A stretch of DNA of 64,000 nucleotides, taken from positions 1 through 64,000 of the forward strand of contig JACPSH010000057.1 of the NCBI GenBank assembly GCA_016193395.1. Direction: 5' to 3'. This DNA comes from Gammaproteobacteria bacterium. GTDB lineage: Bacteria > Pseudomonadota > Gammaproteobacteria > Eutrophobiales > Eutrophobiaceae. The notes under the pieces were generated by a model. That model saw nothing but the letters and a program-made list of their open reading frames with translations, was not told where the DNA came from and did no database searches. This document shows, in pieces, positions 43,860 through 53,670 of the stretch (its first letter is position 1; each line of letters starts with the position of its first letter). Both the position numbers and the translations under genes were made by a program.

Positions 43860-45584
43860 TTACCGTCCAGAATGCAGCAGGTCCAGCAGCGACTGGCGAT
43901 CGAGCGTGCGCCAAAGGCCGGGATGCTCCTCCGCGGCGAAGTCGAGGTCCAGGGTCTCCAGCGCGCGGAGTTCCGCCGTGCCCGGACCCGGATCCCGCGG
44001 CAGGCCGAACGGTGGATTGCAGTGCTGCAACATGACCTCGCAGATCGCATCCACCTGATCCGTCCCGGGACCGCCCGCGCGCAGGGCAGCGACAATGTCG
44101 CGAGCCAGCCGCACGGCGTCCGCGTCCGGCAGCAGTTGCGGCAGCTCGCGTACGGCAATACGGCCCGGCGCGACGGGTTCGAGCCGCAATCCGCATTGCA
44201 TGAGGCGACTCGCGTATTGGTCGATGAGCATCGCCTCTGCCGCGCCCATATCCAGTTCCACGGGCACGAGCATCGGCCTGCTCCGGACCCCGCCTGACGC
44301 CAATTGCTGACGCAGGCGTGTTTGCGTGAACAGACGCCGGACCGCGTCCAGATTGACCAGCAACCACTTGCCGCCACGCGCGGTGAGCAGGAACTCGCCG
44401 TTCAACTGCGCCAGCGGTCGGCCAAGTTGCGGCTCAACGCCATCCTCCGCGACCTGAAAAGCCGCCCCCGGGAATGAACCCGGCGCCGGACCGGGTGACG
44501 GATATCGAGGTGCAGGCCCGCCGCCCGGGACGTCGGGCCGGGTCCCGATGGTTCCGGACCGGGACTGCGCCTCGACCGGAGCGGACCGGGCGCCACGCAG
44601 GGACGCGCAAATGAAATCATGCACGTCGCGCCCCTGGCGAAAGCGGACTTCATGCTTGGTCGGATGGACATTGACGTCGGCGGCACGCGCATCCATCTCG
44701 AGATAAAGGACGTAGACCGGGAAGCGGCCGGAAGGAACGACGCCCTCCAGAGCGGTGCGAATGGCATGGCTTGCCAGCCGATCACGGATCGATCTGCCGT
44801 TCAGGAACAGGTACTGGTGGTCGGACTGGCTACGGGTGTGTCCCGGCGCGCCCAGCCAGCCCCAAAGGCGCATGCCGCTCGCGCTGAAATCCACGGGCAA
44901 CGCATTGCGCCGGAATGCGCGGCCAAAGATGACGCCCGCGCGCTGGTCCGCCGGGGCATCCGCCGGGAATTGCAGCACTGTCGAACCATCGTGGCTGAAT
45001 TTCAGCGCGACCCGCGACCGGCTAAGCGCCAGGCGCCGGACCACCTCCAGGACATGAAGATATTCGCTCCGCTCGGAACGCAGGAACTTGCGCCGCGCGG
45101 GAAAGGCGTCGAACAGATCCGCGATCTCGACCGTGGTGCCGGGCGGATGCGCGGCGGGACGGCGCGGCAGTATCCCGCCGCCGGGACTGGATTCGACGTA
45201 GAAACCGTGTCGTTCACCGGCCACGCGCGAAATCAAGCGCAGGGTCGCGACGGAAGCGATGCTGGGCAAGGCCTCGCCGCGGAAACCCAGGCTGGCGACG
45301 CCTTCCAAATCCTCCTGGGACCGCACCTTGCTCGTGGCATGGCGCTCAAGGGCAAGTTCCAGGTCGTCGGGATGGATGCCATGACCGTCATCCGAGACCC
45401 GCATGGACCCCAGTCCGCCCCTGCTGATTTCGATCCGCACGTTTTCAGCGCCCGCGTCGAGGCTGTTCTCAACGAGTTCCTTGATGACCGAGGCAGGTCG
45501 TTCAATGACTTCGCCGGCGGCGATCTGGTTGGCGAGTGTCTGTGGGAGCCTGCCGACCCGGGGCAACACCTTGCTTTGCGCCAT
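43860..45584 (-). CDS. mutL: MutL, mismatch repair protein
   Basis: ATPase linking mismatch recognition to strand incision. The N-terminal GHKL domain has IAAGEVIERPASVIKELVENSLDAG, DDGHGI and GFRGEALPSI. The 574-residue protein ends with a dimerisation domain. The nuclease motif DQHA-x2-E-x4-E of most MutL proteins is degenerate here (DQYASRLMQ), as in gammaproteobacteria that use a separate MutH. The ATG at 45582-45584 fits the family N-terminus. Confidence 0.96.
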   Translation of the reverse strand: MAQSKVLPRVGRLPQTLANQIAAGEVIERPASVIKELVENSLDAGAENVRIEISRGGLGSMRVSDDGHGIHPDDLELALERHATSKVRSQEDLEGVASLGFRGEALPSIASVATLRLISRVAGERHGFYVESSPGGGILPRRPAAHPPGTTVEIADLFDAFPARRKFLRSERSEYLHVLEVVRRLALSRSRVALKFSHDGSTVLQFPADAPADQRAGVIFGRAFRRNALPVDFSASGMRLWGWLGAPGHTRSQSDHQYLFLNGRSIRDRLASHAIRTALEGVVPSGRFPVYVLYLEMDARAADVNVHPTKHEVRFRQGRDVHDFICASLRGARSAPVEAQSRSGTIGTRPDVPGGGPAPRYPSPGPAPGSFPGAAFQVAEDGVEPQLGRPLAQLNGEFLLTARGGKWLLVNLDAVRRLFTQTRLRQQLASGGVRSRPMLVPVELDMGAAEAMLIDQYASRLMQCGLRLEPVAPGRIAVRELPQLLPDADAVRLARDIVAALRAGGPGTDQVDAICEVMLQHCNPPFGLPRDPGPGTAELRALETLDLDFAAEEHPGLWRTLDRQSLLDLLHSGR

Positions 45585-45693
45585 GCCGGCAATGATACGG
45601 AAGCGGCCCTGGGCTTCACAGGGATGGGCAGCCAGGCGTGAACGCGGCGCCGCCAGCCCGGCAAAGGGCCGCGGTTGGCGCAGCAGGGATCGG

Positions 45694-46992
45694 TCAGCCG
45701 TCGCCGGCTGCGGGGATGGACAGGATTTGCCCGGTGCGGATCGTGTCGCCGTCCAGGCGATTGATCGAACGCAGCCGCTCGACGCTGATGCCATAGGACT
45801 GTGCGATCCCCGACAGCGTATCGCCGTGGGCAATCACATGCCGGCGCGCCGCCGCCATCTGCGTATCTTCCGGCGGGCTGATCCGGAAATAGCCGCGCAC
45901 GCCTTCCAGGATCGCCGTGGCCATGCGCTGCTGGTATTCGGAGCTGCGCAGCTTGCGCTCTTCGTCCGGGTTCGAGATGTAGGCGCTCTCCACCAATATC
46001 GAAGGGATGTCCGGCGACTTGAGCACCGCGAATGCCGCGGACTCGACCCGTCCACGGTGCACGGCCCCGACTTTCTTGAAGCCGCGCAGCACGCGATCGG
46101 CGACATCCAGGCTGGCCTCCAGGCTGGCGGTTTGAGACAGGTCCAGCAGCACCGCCGCGAGCATGTCATCCTTGTCATCCAGGCTGACACCGCCGATGAG
46201 ATCGGACGCATTTTCCTGCTCGGCAAGCCAGCGCGCGTGCTCGCTGCTGGCGCCGCGCTGCGAGAGCACGTAAACGGACGCCCCGCGCACGCGCGAATCC
46301 TTGAAGGCATCCGCGTGAATAGAGACGAACAGATCGGCGCGCTGCCTGCGGGCGAGGTCCATGCGCTTGCGCAGCGACAAGTAATAATCGCCGTCCCGGA
46401 CCAGCACGGCGCTCATGCCCGGTTCCCGGTTGGCCAGGTCGGCGAGGCGTCTCGCCAGTTCCAGCACAACGTGTTTTTCATACGTGCCGTTCGGTCCCCG
46501 GGCGCCCGGATCCTCCCCCCCGTGGCCGGCATCAATGGCAATGACGACGTCGCGTTTAGCCGGCGCCTCCTGGGCGAGCAATGTCTCACCGCGCGCGGGG
46601 TCCGCCTCGTCGCCGTAGAGATCGACGACCAGCCTGTCGCCATACTGTTGGTTGGGTTGCAGCAGGAAGCTCTTCATGCGCGCGTACTTCTTCAGATCGA
46701 GCACCACGCGCAGCCCGCCGTCGCGCGGCCCCGTGCGCACGCGCTGCAGGAACTTGTCATCCAGAGTGGGTTGACTCAGCGAGGCGGCCAGCTTCGCCTC
46801 CTCGATATCAACGACGACGCGGAAGGGATCGGAAAGCAGCTCCACCGAATGCTGCACAGGCGAACTGACGTCGAAGACCACGCGCGTGCTGTCCGGCGCG
46901 GCCCAGATGCGCACGTTGGCGACCTGTACGTTATCGGCACCAGCGGCCGCCGGCGCCAGCAATGCCAAGAGTAAATAGCTGAGAACCCGCAT
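45694..46992 (-). CDS. amiB: AmiB-like N-acetylmuramoyl-L-alanine amidase (AMIN, amidase 3, LysM)
   Basis: Periplasmic zinc amidase that splits septal peptidoglycan during division. After a signal peptide (LSYLLLALLAPAAAGA) the 432-residue protein has an AMIN targeting domain (about 22-110). The amidase domain is at about 170-385, with zinc ligands in AIDAGHGGEDPG, EKHVVLELA and SIHADAF, and the catalytic glutamate in VESAYISNPDEE. A C-terminal LysM completes it (VIAHGDTLSGIAQSYGIS). LysM and position beside tsaE and mutL suggest AmiB rather than AmiC. The 156-bp gap upstream is A/T-rich and probably holds the promoter. Confidence 0.94.
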   Translation of the reverse strand: MRVLSYLLLALLAPAAAGADNVQVANVRIWAAPDSTRVVFDVSSPVQHSVELLSDPFRVVVDIEEAKLAASLSQPTLDDKFLQRVRTGPRDGGLRVVLDLKKYARMKSFLLQPNQQYGDRLVVDLYGDEADPARGETLLAQEAPAKRDVVIAIDAGHGGEDPGARGPNGTYEKHVVLELARRLADLANREPGMSAVLVRDGDYYLSLRKRMDLARRQRADLFVSIHADAFKDSRVRGASVYVLSQRGASSEHARWLAEQENASDLIGGVSLDDKDDMLAAVLLDLSQTASLEASLDVADRVLRGFKKVGAVHRGRVESAAFAVLKSPDIPSILVESAYISNPDEERKLRSSEYQQRMATAILEGVRGYFRISPPEDTQMAAARRHVIAHGDTLSGIAQSYGISVERLRSINRLDGDTIRTGQILSIPAAGDG

Positions 46993-47148
46993 GATCGAGT
47001 CCCGGAGAGTTTCTGATCTTCTTTCCTGTTAGAGAGATAATTTCAATTTTTGTTTATAAAATCAAGGTATCTGACTGTTTTAACAGATATTAACCGCAGA
47101 ACCGCCCCCAGGAATCAAGTCCCGTGAAAGCTGCAACTCCTTGAATTT

Positions 47149-47619
47149 TCAAGCCTGATTCGAGGCTGCGAGACGGGCGAGAATACGCTCGCCGCGCCCG
47201 CTGCTCGATTGCAGCTCGACGCTGCGCCCGGGCACAGCGAGGCTCAGAAGAATACGGATATCAGGATCTCCGAGCAGCGCGCCGCCCAATTCGGGCCATT
47301 CCACCAGGCAGATGCCTTCCCGGTCGAAATAATCGCGGAAACCAATGGACTCGAGTTCCGCCGGGGAGCGCATCCGGTACAGATCGAAATGGAAGACCCT
47401 AAGCGGGGTCAGTTCGTAGCTTTCGACCAGCGCGAAGCTCGGGCTTTTCACGTGCCCCGCGTGTCCCAGTTGCCGCAGGAAACCACGGGCCAGCGTCGTC
47501 TTGCCGCTGCCGAGCTCGCCCTGGAGGAAAATGCGCGTGCCCGGCTCCACCTGCGCGGCCAGCGCCGCGCCCAGTGCTTCCATCGCGCCCGGATCCGCAG
47601 GCGTTCGCCGAAGCCGCAT
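47149..47619 (-). CDS. tsaE: TsaE, tRNA threonylcarbamoyladenosine biosynthesis ATPase
   Basis: ATPase assisting the TsaB-TsaD complex in t6A modification of tRNA. The 156-residue protein has the P-loop LQGELGSGKTTLARG, SPSFALVESYE and FHFDLYRM. The conserved YFDREGICLVEWPE is present. The ATG overlaps the nnrD stop as ATGA. Confidence 0.96.
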   Translation of the reverse strand: MRLRRTPADPGAMEALGAALAAQVEPGTRIFLQGELGSGKTTLARGFLRQLGHAGHVKSPSFALVESYELTPLRVFHFDLYRMRSPAELESIGFRDYFDREGICLVEWPELGGALLGDPDIRILLSLAVPGRSVELQSSSGRGERILARLAASNQA

Positions 47620-49100
47620 CACGGATTGGCGAGCGGGCGCAACTCGGCGATCAGATCGGAGGCCAGCATGCCACGTTCGCCACGGACGGCGCAGGCGTCC
47701 CCCGCCGCCGCGTGCAGACACACGCCCAACTTTGCCGCCGTCGATCGGTCCAGCCCCTGCGCCACGAGGCCGGCAATGACCCCACAGAGCACATCGCCCG
47801 TGCCGCCGCTCGCCATGCCCGGATTGCCCTGATCGCACAACGCCGGCGGGCCGCCGCCGTCCCCGATTACGGTTCCGCAGCCCTTCAGCACCACGACGCC
47901 ACCGAAGCGCGATTGCAGCGCATCGACCGCCCGCAGCCGATCCGCCTGCACTTCCGCCGCCGTAAGGGAGAGCAGGCGCGCCGCCTCACCCGGATGCGGC
48001 GTGATGATCCAGTTCTCGCGCCGGCACGGATCGCGCGCGAGCAGATTCAGGGCATCGGCATCCACGACTAGCGGCAGGCTGCTCTCGAGGACGCGTCCGA
48101 GGATTCCCTGCGCCCAGTCGCTCTGGCCGATGCCGGGTCCGATAGCGACGACTGTCGCCCGACCGAGCAGCGGCCCGAGTTGCGACGCTGATCCGATCCC
48201 GTGCGCCATCAGTTCCGGGCGCGCCGCGGAGATGGCGAAGGCATGTTCCGGTCGCGTGGCGATACTGACCAGCCCGCTGCCGATCCGGGCAGCCGCCTCG
48301 CCCGCCAGGCGCGCCGCCCCCGCGAATCCGTGATCGCCGCCGATCACGAGCACGTGACCAAATTCCCCCTTGTGTGCCGCACGCCGGCGCCGGCCGAGCC
48401 GGTCGCGAAACTGATCCAGATCGATCCTGAGCGCGGACGCCACCACACCCTCGCAGGCGCCCTGCGGGGCATCGAGATCCGAGAACAATACCCGGCCAGC
48501 GAAGTCCGGCCCCTCCCCGACATAGAGGCCGACCTTCAGTCCCAAATACGTGACGGTCGCGGACGCGTGCACCGCAGCACCCATGATCCTGCCGGAATCG
48601 GCATTCAATCCGGACGGGATGTCGATCGCCAGTATGGGTTTACGGCTTGTATTCATCGACTCGATGGCCTGGCGCCAGAGCCCTCCCACCTCCCGGTCCA
48701 GGCCGATGCCGAACACGGCGTCGATGACGACGTCCGCGGTTTCCAGCGCGCCCGCGGACATGGATTGCAGCGTGATCCCGCGGCCCAGAATCTTGTCGGC
48801 CGCGGCGAGTGCTACACCGCGCAGCAAGTGAGGCGCGGTAAGGGCAATGATCCGTACCTTGCGGCCGTGGTCCAGTGCGTGCTGCGCGAACACATAGCCA
48901 TCGCCACCATTGTTGCCGCTGCCGCACACGATTGACACGCGCTCCGCATTCGGCCACGTCGCGCGAAAGGCATCCCATGCGGCGCGGCCGGCCCTCTCCA
49001 TGAGAAGCTCGGCAGAAACGCCGTGTCGCTGGATAGCGGCGTTCTCGATTTCCCGCACCTGCGCGGCGCGGTACAGCGGGACAGGCAGAGCGGCCGGCAT
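47619..49100 (-). CDS. nnrD: bifunctional NAD(P)H-hydrate epimerase/dehydratase
   Basis: Metabolite-repair enzyme that restores NAD(P)H from its hydrated form. The epimerase domain (residues 1-210) has QVREIENAAIQRHG, CGSGNNGGDGYVFA and DIPSGLNADSG. The dehydratase domain (about 230-490) has GEFGHVLVIGGDHGFAGAA, ITPHPGEAARLL and GMASGGTGDVL. The length of 493 residues is normal. The ATG at 49098-49100 is selected for a family-like start (MPAALPVPLYRAAQV). Confidence 0.95.
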   Translation of the reverse strand: MPAALPVPLYRAAQVREIENAAIQRHGVSAELLMERAGRAAWDAFRATWPNAERVSIVCGSGNNGGDGYVFAQHALDHGRKVRIIALTAPHLLRGVALAAADKILGRGITLQSMSAGALETADVVIDAVFGIGLDREVGGLWRQAIESMNTSRKPILAIDIPSGLNADSGRIMGAAVHASATVTYLGLKVGLYVGEGPDFAGRVLFSDLDAPQGACEGVVASALRIDLDQFRDRLGRRRRAAHKGEFGHVLVIGGDHGFAGAARLAGEAAARIGSGLVSIATRPEHAFAISAARPELMAHGIGSASQLGPLLGRATVVAIGPGIGQSDWAQGILGRVLESSLPLVVDADALNLLARDPCRRENWIITPHPGEAARLLSLTAAEVQADRLRAVDALQSRFGGVVVLKGCGTVIGDGGGPPALCDQGNPGMASGGTGDVLCGVIAGLVAQGLDRSTAAKLGVCLHAAAGDACAVRGERGMLASDLIAELRPLANP

Positions 49101-49117
49101 GCGCGGGCAGACCCTGT

Positions 49118-49660
49118 TCAGATGTTGAGGTAGCGGGCGCGGTAGAAGCGCAGTTCTTCGATCGAGTCGCGGATATCCTCGATCGCCAGGTGAGAGGACT
49201 CCTTGGCGAACTGTTCCTTGTCGGCCGCCCACCGGTTCACGAGGATCTTGATCGTGCTGACATCCAGGTTACGGTAATGGAAATAATCTTCCAGCCGCGG
49301 CATCAATCGGGCCATGAAGCGCCGATCCTGACAGATGCTGTTGCCGCACATCGGCGAGGATTTGGGAGCGACGAAGCGCGACACGAAATCCAGCGTGAAC
49401 TGTTCCGCGTCCGCAGTGGTGAACCGGCTCTTGCGGATGCGTTCCACCAGCCCGGACTTGGTGTGCTGCCGCGTGTTCCAGTCGTCCATCCCCTGCAGCA
49501 CGGCATCGTCCGTGTGGATCGCGATGACGGGTCCGTCCTGGATCACGTTCAGCTGGCTGTCGGTGACGATGGTCGCGATCTCGATGATATAATCCGACAA
49601 GGGGTCCAGCCCTGTCATTTCAAGATCGATCCAGATCAAGTTGCCTGCGGACTGCGTCAT
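49118..49660 (-). CDS. orn: oligoribonuclease
   Basis: 3'-5' exonuclease for RNA dinucleotides; it also clears pGpG from cyclic-di-GMP turnover. DEDDh motifs: [19 protein letters not shown], the C-terminal region with [23 protein letters not shown], and 180 residues in all. It begins the long minus-strand block whose later members are nnrD, tsaE, amiB and mutL. Confidence 0.97.
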   Translation of the reverse strand: MTQSAGNLIWIDLEMTGLDPLSDYIIEIATIVTDSQLNVIQDGPVIAIHTDDAVLQGMDDWNTRQHTKSGLVERIRKSRFTTADAEQFTLDFVSRFVAPKSSPMCGNSICQDRRFMARLMPRLEDYFHYRNLDVSTIKILVNRWAADKEQFAKESSHLAIEDIRDSIEELRFYRARYLNI

Positions 49661-49775
49661 GGCGCAACGCGGGGAATTGTTTGAGATTTCTTCATTCTAA
49701 CAGATGATGCAAACACCGGCCCGAACGCCGCCGCCGATGTCTGACGGCGGCACACGGACATAGTCCGTGGCATCG

Positions 49776-51011
49776 ATGAATCTCCTGACGGCGATCTTCC
49801 TGGTCTTTGCATTCGCGGGCGTTGCGACCCAGTGGTTGCTCGTGCGGCGCCATGCCGCGCATATCGGCCGGCACCGCGACCGCGTTCCCGATGCATTCGA
49901 GGAACGGATCCCGCTCGCGGATCACCAGAAGGCGGCCGACTACACGTGCGCGAAGGCCAGGACCGGCCTGGTTGAACTCGTCTTCGGCGCCGTGGTGGTG
50001 CTCGCCTGGACCCTGGGCGGGGGCCTGCGCTGGCTGGATCAGTACTGGCGGGCGCTGCAACTTCCCGAGCTGTGGACCGGGGTCGGTTTCCTGGCATCGG
50101 TCGTCGTGATCGGGGGAATCATCGACGTTCCGTTTTCCGCCTACCGCACCTTCGGCCTGGAACAACGGTTCGGATTCAACCGCATGACGCCGCGGCTGTT
50201 CATTACCGATTTGCTGAAGCAGGCGCTGCTGCTGCTGGTCATTGGCCTACCCATGACCGTGCTGGTGCTCTGGATCATGGACACCGGCCGGTTCTGGTGG
50301 CTGGGCGCATGGCTGTGCTGGTTCGCCTTCAGCCTCGCGATGATGTGGGCGTACCCTGCTTTCATCGCGCCGCTGTTCAACAAGTTCCGACCGCTCGAGA
50401 ACGAGGCGCTTCGCCGGCGGATCGAGGATTTGCTGACGCGCAACGGCTTTGCAAGCCGCGGCATCTTCGTGATGGACGGGTCAGCGCGTTCCACTCACGG
50501 CAATGCCTATTTCGCCGGCATGGGCACCAGCAAGCGCATCGTCTTCTTCGACACGCTGGTCGACGATCTGTCCCACGCCGAAATCGAGGCGGTGCTCGCC
50601 CATGAACTCGGGCACTTCAAGTGCCGGCACATCGGAAAGCGCATGGCGACGATGGCGGTGGTCGTGCTCGCGGGGCTGGCCTTGCTCGCGTGGCTGGTCG
50701 ACGAACCGTGGTTCTACGCCGGGCTCCGCGCCGGCGAGCCTTCGAACTACCTGGGACTGACATTGCTGCTGCTGATCGCGCCGGTATTCACGTTCTTCCT
50801 GCAACCCGTGTTTTCGTACATTTCGCGGCGGCACGAATTCGAAGCGGACGAATTTGCCGCCCGTCAGGCGCAGACCGAAAACCTGATCCACGCCCTGGTC
50901 AAACTCTACCGGGAGAACTCGAATACGCTGACGCCGGACCCGCTCTATTCCGCCTTTCACGACTCGCATCCGCCGGCGCCCACGCGTATCGCGCATCTCG
51001 CGGCGCTCTAG
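49776..51011 (+). CDS. M48-family membrane metallopeptidase (Ste24-like)
   Basis: Integral-membrane zinc protease related to CAAX prenyl protease 1. The 411-residue protein has several spans. The zinc motif is HELGHFKCRH, with the third ligand in RRHEFEADEFAA; the active-site part also has FVMDGSARSTHGNAYF-like IFVMDGSARSTHGNAY. Family members are common beside orn in proteobacteria; the physiological substrate is unknown. The ATG at 49776 is used; a GTG nine bases upstream is possible. Confidence 0.9.
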   Translation: MNLLTAIFLVFAFAGVATQWLLVRRHAAHIGRHRDRVPDAFEERIPLADHQKAADYTCAKARTGLVELVFGAVVVLAWTLGGGLRWLDQYWRALQLPELWTGVGFLASVVVIGGIIDVPFSAYRTFGLEQRFGFNRMTPRLFITDLLKQALLLLVIGLPMTVLVLWIMDTGRFWWLGAWLCWFAFSLAMMWAYPAFIAPLFNKFRPLENEALRRRIEDLLTRNGFASRGIFVMDGSARSTHGNAYFAGMGTSKRIVFFDTLVDDLSHAEIEAVLAHELGHFKCRHIGKRMATMAVVVLAGLALLAWLVDEPWFYAGLRAGEPSNYLGLTLLLLIAPVFTFFLQPVFSYISRRHEFEADEFAARQAQTENLIHALVKLYRENSNTLTPDPLYSAFHDSHPPAPTRIAHLAAL

Positions 51012-51081
51012 CAGGTTGGCGGAAAACAGAATTTAGTATCAGCTCGTTGCGCGGATTATTCATGAACAGCGAGCCGATGAG

Positions 51082-51188
51082 CGGACGGGTGGCATCGGGT
51101 ATCGCCGTCCGCGCGCAGCGAAAGGGCCCCGCTGGGGGATGGGTGGAGCGAGCACGGACGACGGTACCCGATGACAGGACCCGGCCGG
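51082..51188 (+). repeat. palindromic repeat family, copy 4
   Basis: A 107-bp element in the 221-bp gap after the M48 gene. The inner arm CATCGGGT (51093-51100) pairs with ACCCGATG (51166-51173). The outer CGGACGGGT pairs with ACCCGGCCG at eight of nine positions. The loop has GCGAGCACGGACG (51148-51160). It is over 29 kb from copies 1-3, showing that the family is dispersed. Flanking CATGAAC/GTTCATG (51061-51067, 51202-51208) extends the palindrome. Confidence 0.8.
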
Positions 51189-51232
51189 CTCATTTATCAA
51201 TCGTTCATGGATAATCCGCACCAGCGGTAACG

Positions 51233-51829
51233 TCAGACCTCGCGGCGCCCCGTCAGGGCGTGCGACAGCGTGCCGCTATCCACGTATTCCAGGTCGCCGC
51301 CCACCGGCACCCCGTGCGCGATGCGGGTCGCGCGCAGGTTGCGCTTCTTCACCATCTCGCTGATGTAATGCGCGGTGGCCTCGCCTTCGACCGTCATGCC
51401 GGTCGCAAGGATCACTTCCTTGACCTCTCCCTCGCCCAACAGCGATTCCAGACTGTCCAACTGCAGGTCCTCGGGCCCGATGCCATCCAGGGGCGAGAGA
51501 TGGCCCATGAGCACGAAGTAAGTCCCGCGAAACCCGGCTTCTTCCACGGCGACCACGTCCGCGGGACTCTCGACCACGCACAACAGCGATCGATCGCGCT
51601 TCGGGTTCGCGCAGATCCGACACAGCGATTCCTCGCTGAAGGTGCGGCAACGCCGGCAGTGGCCGATGTTCTCGACGGCATCGACCAGCGCGGTAGCGAG
51701 CAGGCGCGCGCCGTCCCGATCGCGTTGCAGGAGGAAAAACGCGATTCGCTGGGCGGATTTGCGGCCGATGCCCGGGAGGCGGCGGAGGGCGTCGATCAGG
51801 ACTTCAAGGCGGGAGTGATCTTCGAACAT
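51233..51829 (-). CDS. recR: RecR, recombination mediator
   Basis: DNA-binding ring protein of the RecFOR pathway. The 198-residue protein has the helix-hairpin-helix [17 protein letters not shown], zinc finger [16 protein letters not shown] and Toprim domain with [15 protein letters not shown]. It ends with [20 protein letters not shown]. It follows dnaX, but the ybaB gene that normally lies between them is missing. Confidence 0.97.
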   Translation of the reverse strand: MFEDHSRLEVLIDALRRLPGIGRKSAQRIAFFLLQRDRDGARLLATALVDAVENIGHCRRCRTFSEESLCRICANPKRDRSLLCVVESPADVVAVEEAGFRGTYFVLMGHLSPLDGIGPEDLQLDSLESLLGEGEVKEVILATGMTVEGEATAHYISEMVKKRNLRATRIAHGVPVGGDLEYVDSGTLSHALTGRREV

Positions 51830-51854
51830 GTGACGGCGACTGACCGTATCCTGG

Positions 51855-51882
51855 ATCTAGTATCTCGTATCTAGTGTCTCGC
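51855..51882. repeat. heptamer repeat between dnaX and recR
   Basis: Four 7-base units (ATCTAGT, ATCTCGT, ATCTAGT, GTCTCGC) in the 108-bp dnaX-recR gap where ybaB would be expected. No complementary arm is visible. Confidence 0.5.
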
Positions 51883-51937
51883 AACCCGCGTTTTTCTCAG
51901 CCCCTGGAGTTCTGCGCGACCTGCGGCGCCCGGCCGG

Positions 51938-53512
51938 TCACGGTTGCTGCGGGCGGACGGAATTGCGATCAAGGGTCGCATCGAACATGTCGATCAGCGC
52001 GCGCACGTTGGAGTCCGATTCAAGAGACTTGACCGCCTGGTCCTGGCGTTCACTTTCCTCCCGCGTTTTGCGCTCGGCGACCGTTTCTGTCGGTGGCTCT
52101 TCCACGGTGATGATCAATTTCACGTTGCTGCCAAAGCGGACACGGATCGCCTCCTGCAGCCTGTCCTTCTGTGTCGTCTTGAGGAGATGTTCCTTCGAAG
52201 GTGCGAGCACGAGGTGCACCCTGCCGGCCGTGTGCTCCTTGAGCACGCAGTGTCCGGCCAGCTCGCGGAGCAACCCCGCGAGGGCCATCTCGTCGATGAT
52301 CTGCTGCCAGTCGTCCGCCTTGGGAGCAGGCTGCCCGGCCGGCGCGGCCACCGGATTCCCCGCGGACTCGACGACGCCGCGCGGAGGGATCTGGGCGCCG
52401 CCGGTGGAGATTTTCGGGCCCGCGGGCGCCGCTGTTCCGCCCGGGCGAAAGGCCAGCATGCGGATCAGGGTCATCTCGAATCCGGCGCGCGGATCCGGGG
52501 AGATTTCCAGATCGCGCCGTCCGCGGATCGCGATCTGGTAGAAGAGTTGTATGTCCTCCGCCGGCACGCCCTGAGACAACCGTCGCACCCGCTCGTCGAA
52601 CATGTCCGCCCTGCCTCCAAGCGCCTGGGCGACGGCGACGTCGTGCAACCTCCCCGCGAGCTCGGCGAGGATCCCGTCGAAGTCCGGGTTGTGCTCGGCG
52701 ATGCGATCCACGCGCGCAAGCAGTGCCTGCGCGTCCGCGGAGATGACCGAATCGAGCAGGCCGAAGATCTCGGTGCTGTCGATCGTCCCCAGCATTTCCC
52801 GGACCTGGCTCTCCACGAGACGGCCATTGCCGTACGCAATCGCCTGGTCGAGAAGACTGAGCGCGTCGCGCACGCTGCCGCTCGCGGCGGCGGCAATCAG
52901 GCGGCTGCAGGCCGTCTCGCAAGGGACGCCCTCCAACCCGACGATGTGATCCAGATGCCTGGCGATCTGTTCGCTGGCCAGATGTTTCAGATTGAACTGG
53001 AGGCAGCGCGACAGGACCGTCACGGGCAGTTTTTTGGGATCGGTCGTCGCCAGGAGGAACTTGACGTGCGGCGGCGGCTCCTCGAGGGTTTTCAACAGCG
53101 CGTTGAAACTCTGCGGGGAGAACATGTGCACTTCGTCAATGAGGTAAACCTTGTACCGGCCGACCGTCGGTGTGTACTGGACGTTGTCCATGAGATCGCG
53201 GGTCTCATCGACCTTGGCGCGCGAGGCAGCGTCCACTTCGATCAGGTCCACGTAGCGCCCCTCGTCGATGCCGATGCAGGCGCTGCATTCGCCGCACGGG
53301 GCCGGGCCGACGCCTCGCTCGCAGTTCAGGCACTTCGCCAGGATCCGGGCAAGGGTCGTCTTCCCGACGCCGCGGGTGCCGGTGAACAGGTAAGCGTGAT
53401 GCAGCCGGTTCGACTCCAGCGCGTTAGTCAGGGCCTGGAGCACGTGTCCTTGCCCGACCATGTCGGCGAAAACACGCGGGCGCCACTTCCGGGCAAGTAC
53501 CTGGTAGCTCAT
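51938..53512 (-). CDS. dnaX: DNA polymerase III subunits gamma and tau
   Basis: Clamp-loader ATPase. The 524-residue protein begins MSYQVLARKWRPRVFADMVG. It has Walker A FTGTRGVGKTTLARILAK, a zinc site (CLNCERGVGPAPCGECSAC), LIDEVHMFS and the sensor region TTDPKKLPVTVLSRCLQF. A Pro/Ala-rich linker and a C-terminal tau-like region follow. No A-rich slippery site was found where the gamma-form frameshift occurs in E. coli, so only tau is evident. The SRP RNA gene lies just upstream. Confidence 0.97.
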   Translation of the reverse strand: MSYQVLARKWRPRVFADMVGQGHVLQALTNALESNRLHHAYLFTGTRGVGKTTLARILAKCLNCERGVGPAPCGECSACIGIDEGRYVDLIEVDAASRAKVDETRDLMDNVQYTPTVGRYKVYLIDEVHMFSPQSFNALLKTLEEPPPHVKFLLATTDPKKLPVTVLSRCLQFNLKHLASEQIARHLDHIVGLEGVPCETACSRLIAAAASGSVRDALSLLDQAIAYGNGRLVESQVREMLGTIDSTEIFGLLDSVISADAQALLARVDRIAEHNPDFDGILAELAGRLHDVAVAQALGGRADMFDERVRRLSQGVPAEDIQLFYQIAIRGRRDLEISPDPRAGFEMTLIRMLAFRPGGTAAPAGPKISTGGAQIPPRGVVESAGNPVAAPAGQPAPKADDWQQIIDEMALAGLLRELAGHCVLKEHTAGRVHLVLAPSKEHLLKTTQKDRLQEAIRVRFGSNVKLIITVEEPPTETVAERKTREESERQDQAVKSLESDSNVRALIDMFDATLDRNSVRPQQP

Positions 53513-53557
53513 GAAACGCCGGACGGGAGGGCTGGCTCAGTCTGTCCTCAGGGGCAA

Positions 53558-53659
53558 CCCGCGCCGTTCTGGCCCCGGCACCCGCATCCATTGCTGCCGC
53601 TGCTCCCTTCCGGGCCTGACGGGGTTCACAATTTCGCGCCGCGGGGAGACCGGCGCAGG
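53558..53659 (-). ncRNA. ffs: 4.5S signal recognition particle RNA
   Basis: On the minus strand the diagnostic apical sequence GTCAGGCCCGGAAGGGAGCAGC is present (53596-53617), with the GGAA loop and AGCAGC internal loop that bind Ffh. The ends CCTGCGCCG and CGGCGCGGG pair, giving a single ~102-base hairpin. The length is right for the small bacterial form. It lies 45 bases before dnaX, as in Pseudomonas-type genomes. Ends are estimated from pairing. Confidence 0.92.
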
Positions 53660-53670
53660 TCACCCACGGA

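Noticed and set aside
51938-53512. Programmed frameshift producing the short gamma form of DnaX
   Set aside because: The only A-run (AAAAAAC) encodes the conserved DPKKLP early in the ATPase domain, not the region where the gamma frameshift occurs, and no suitable hairpin follows.
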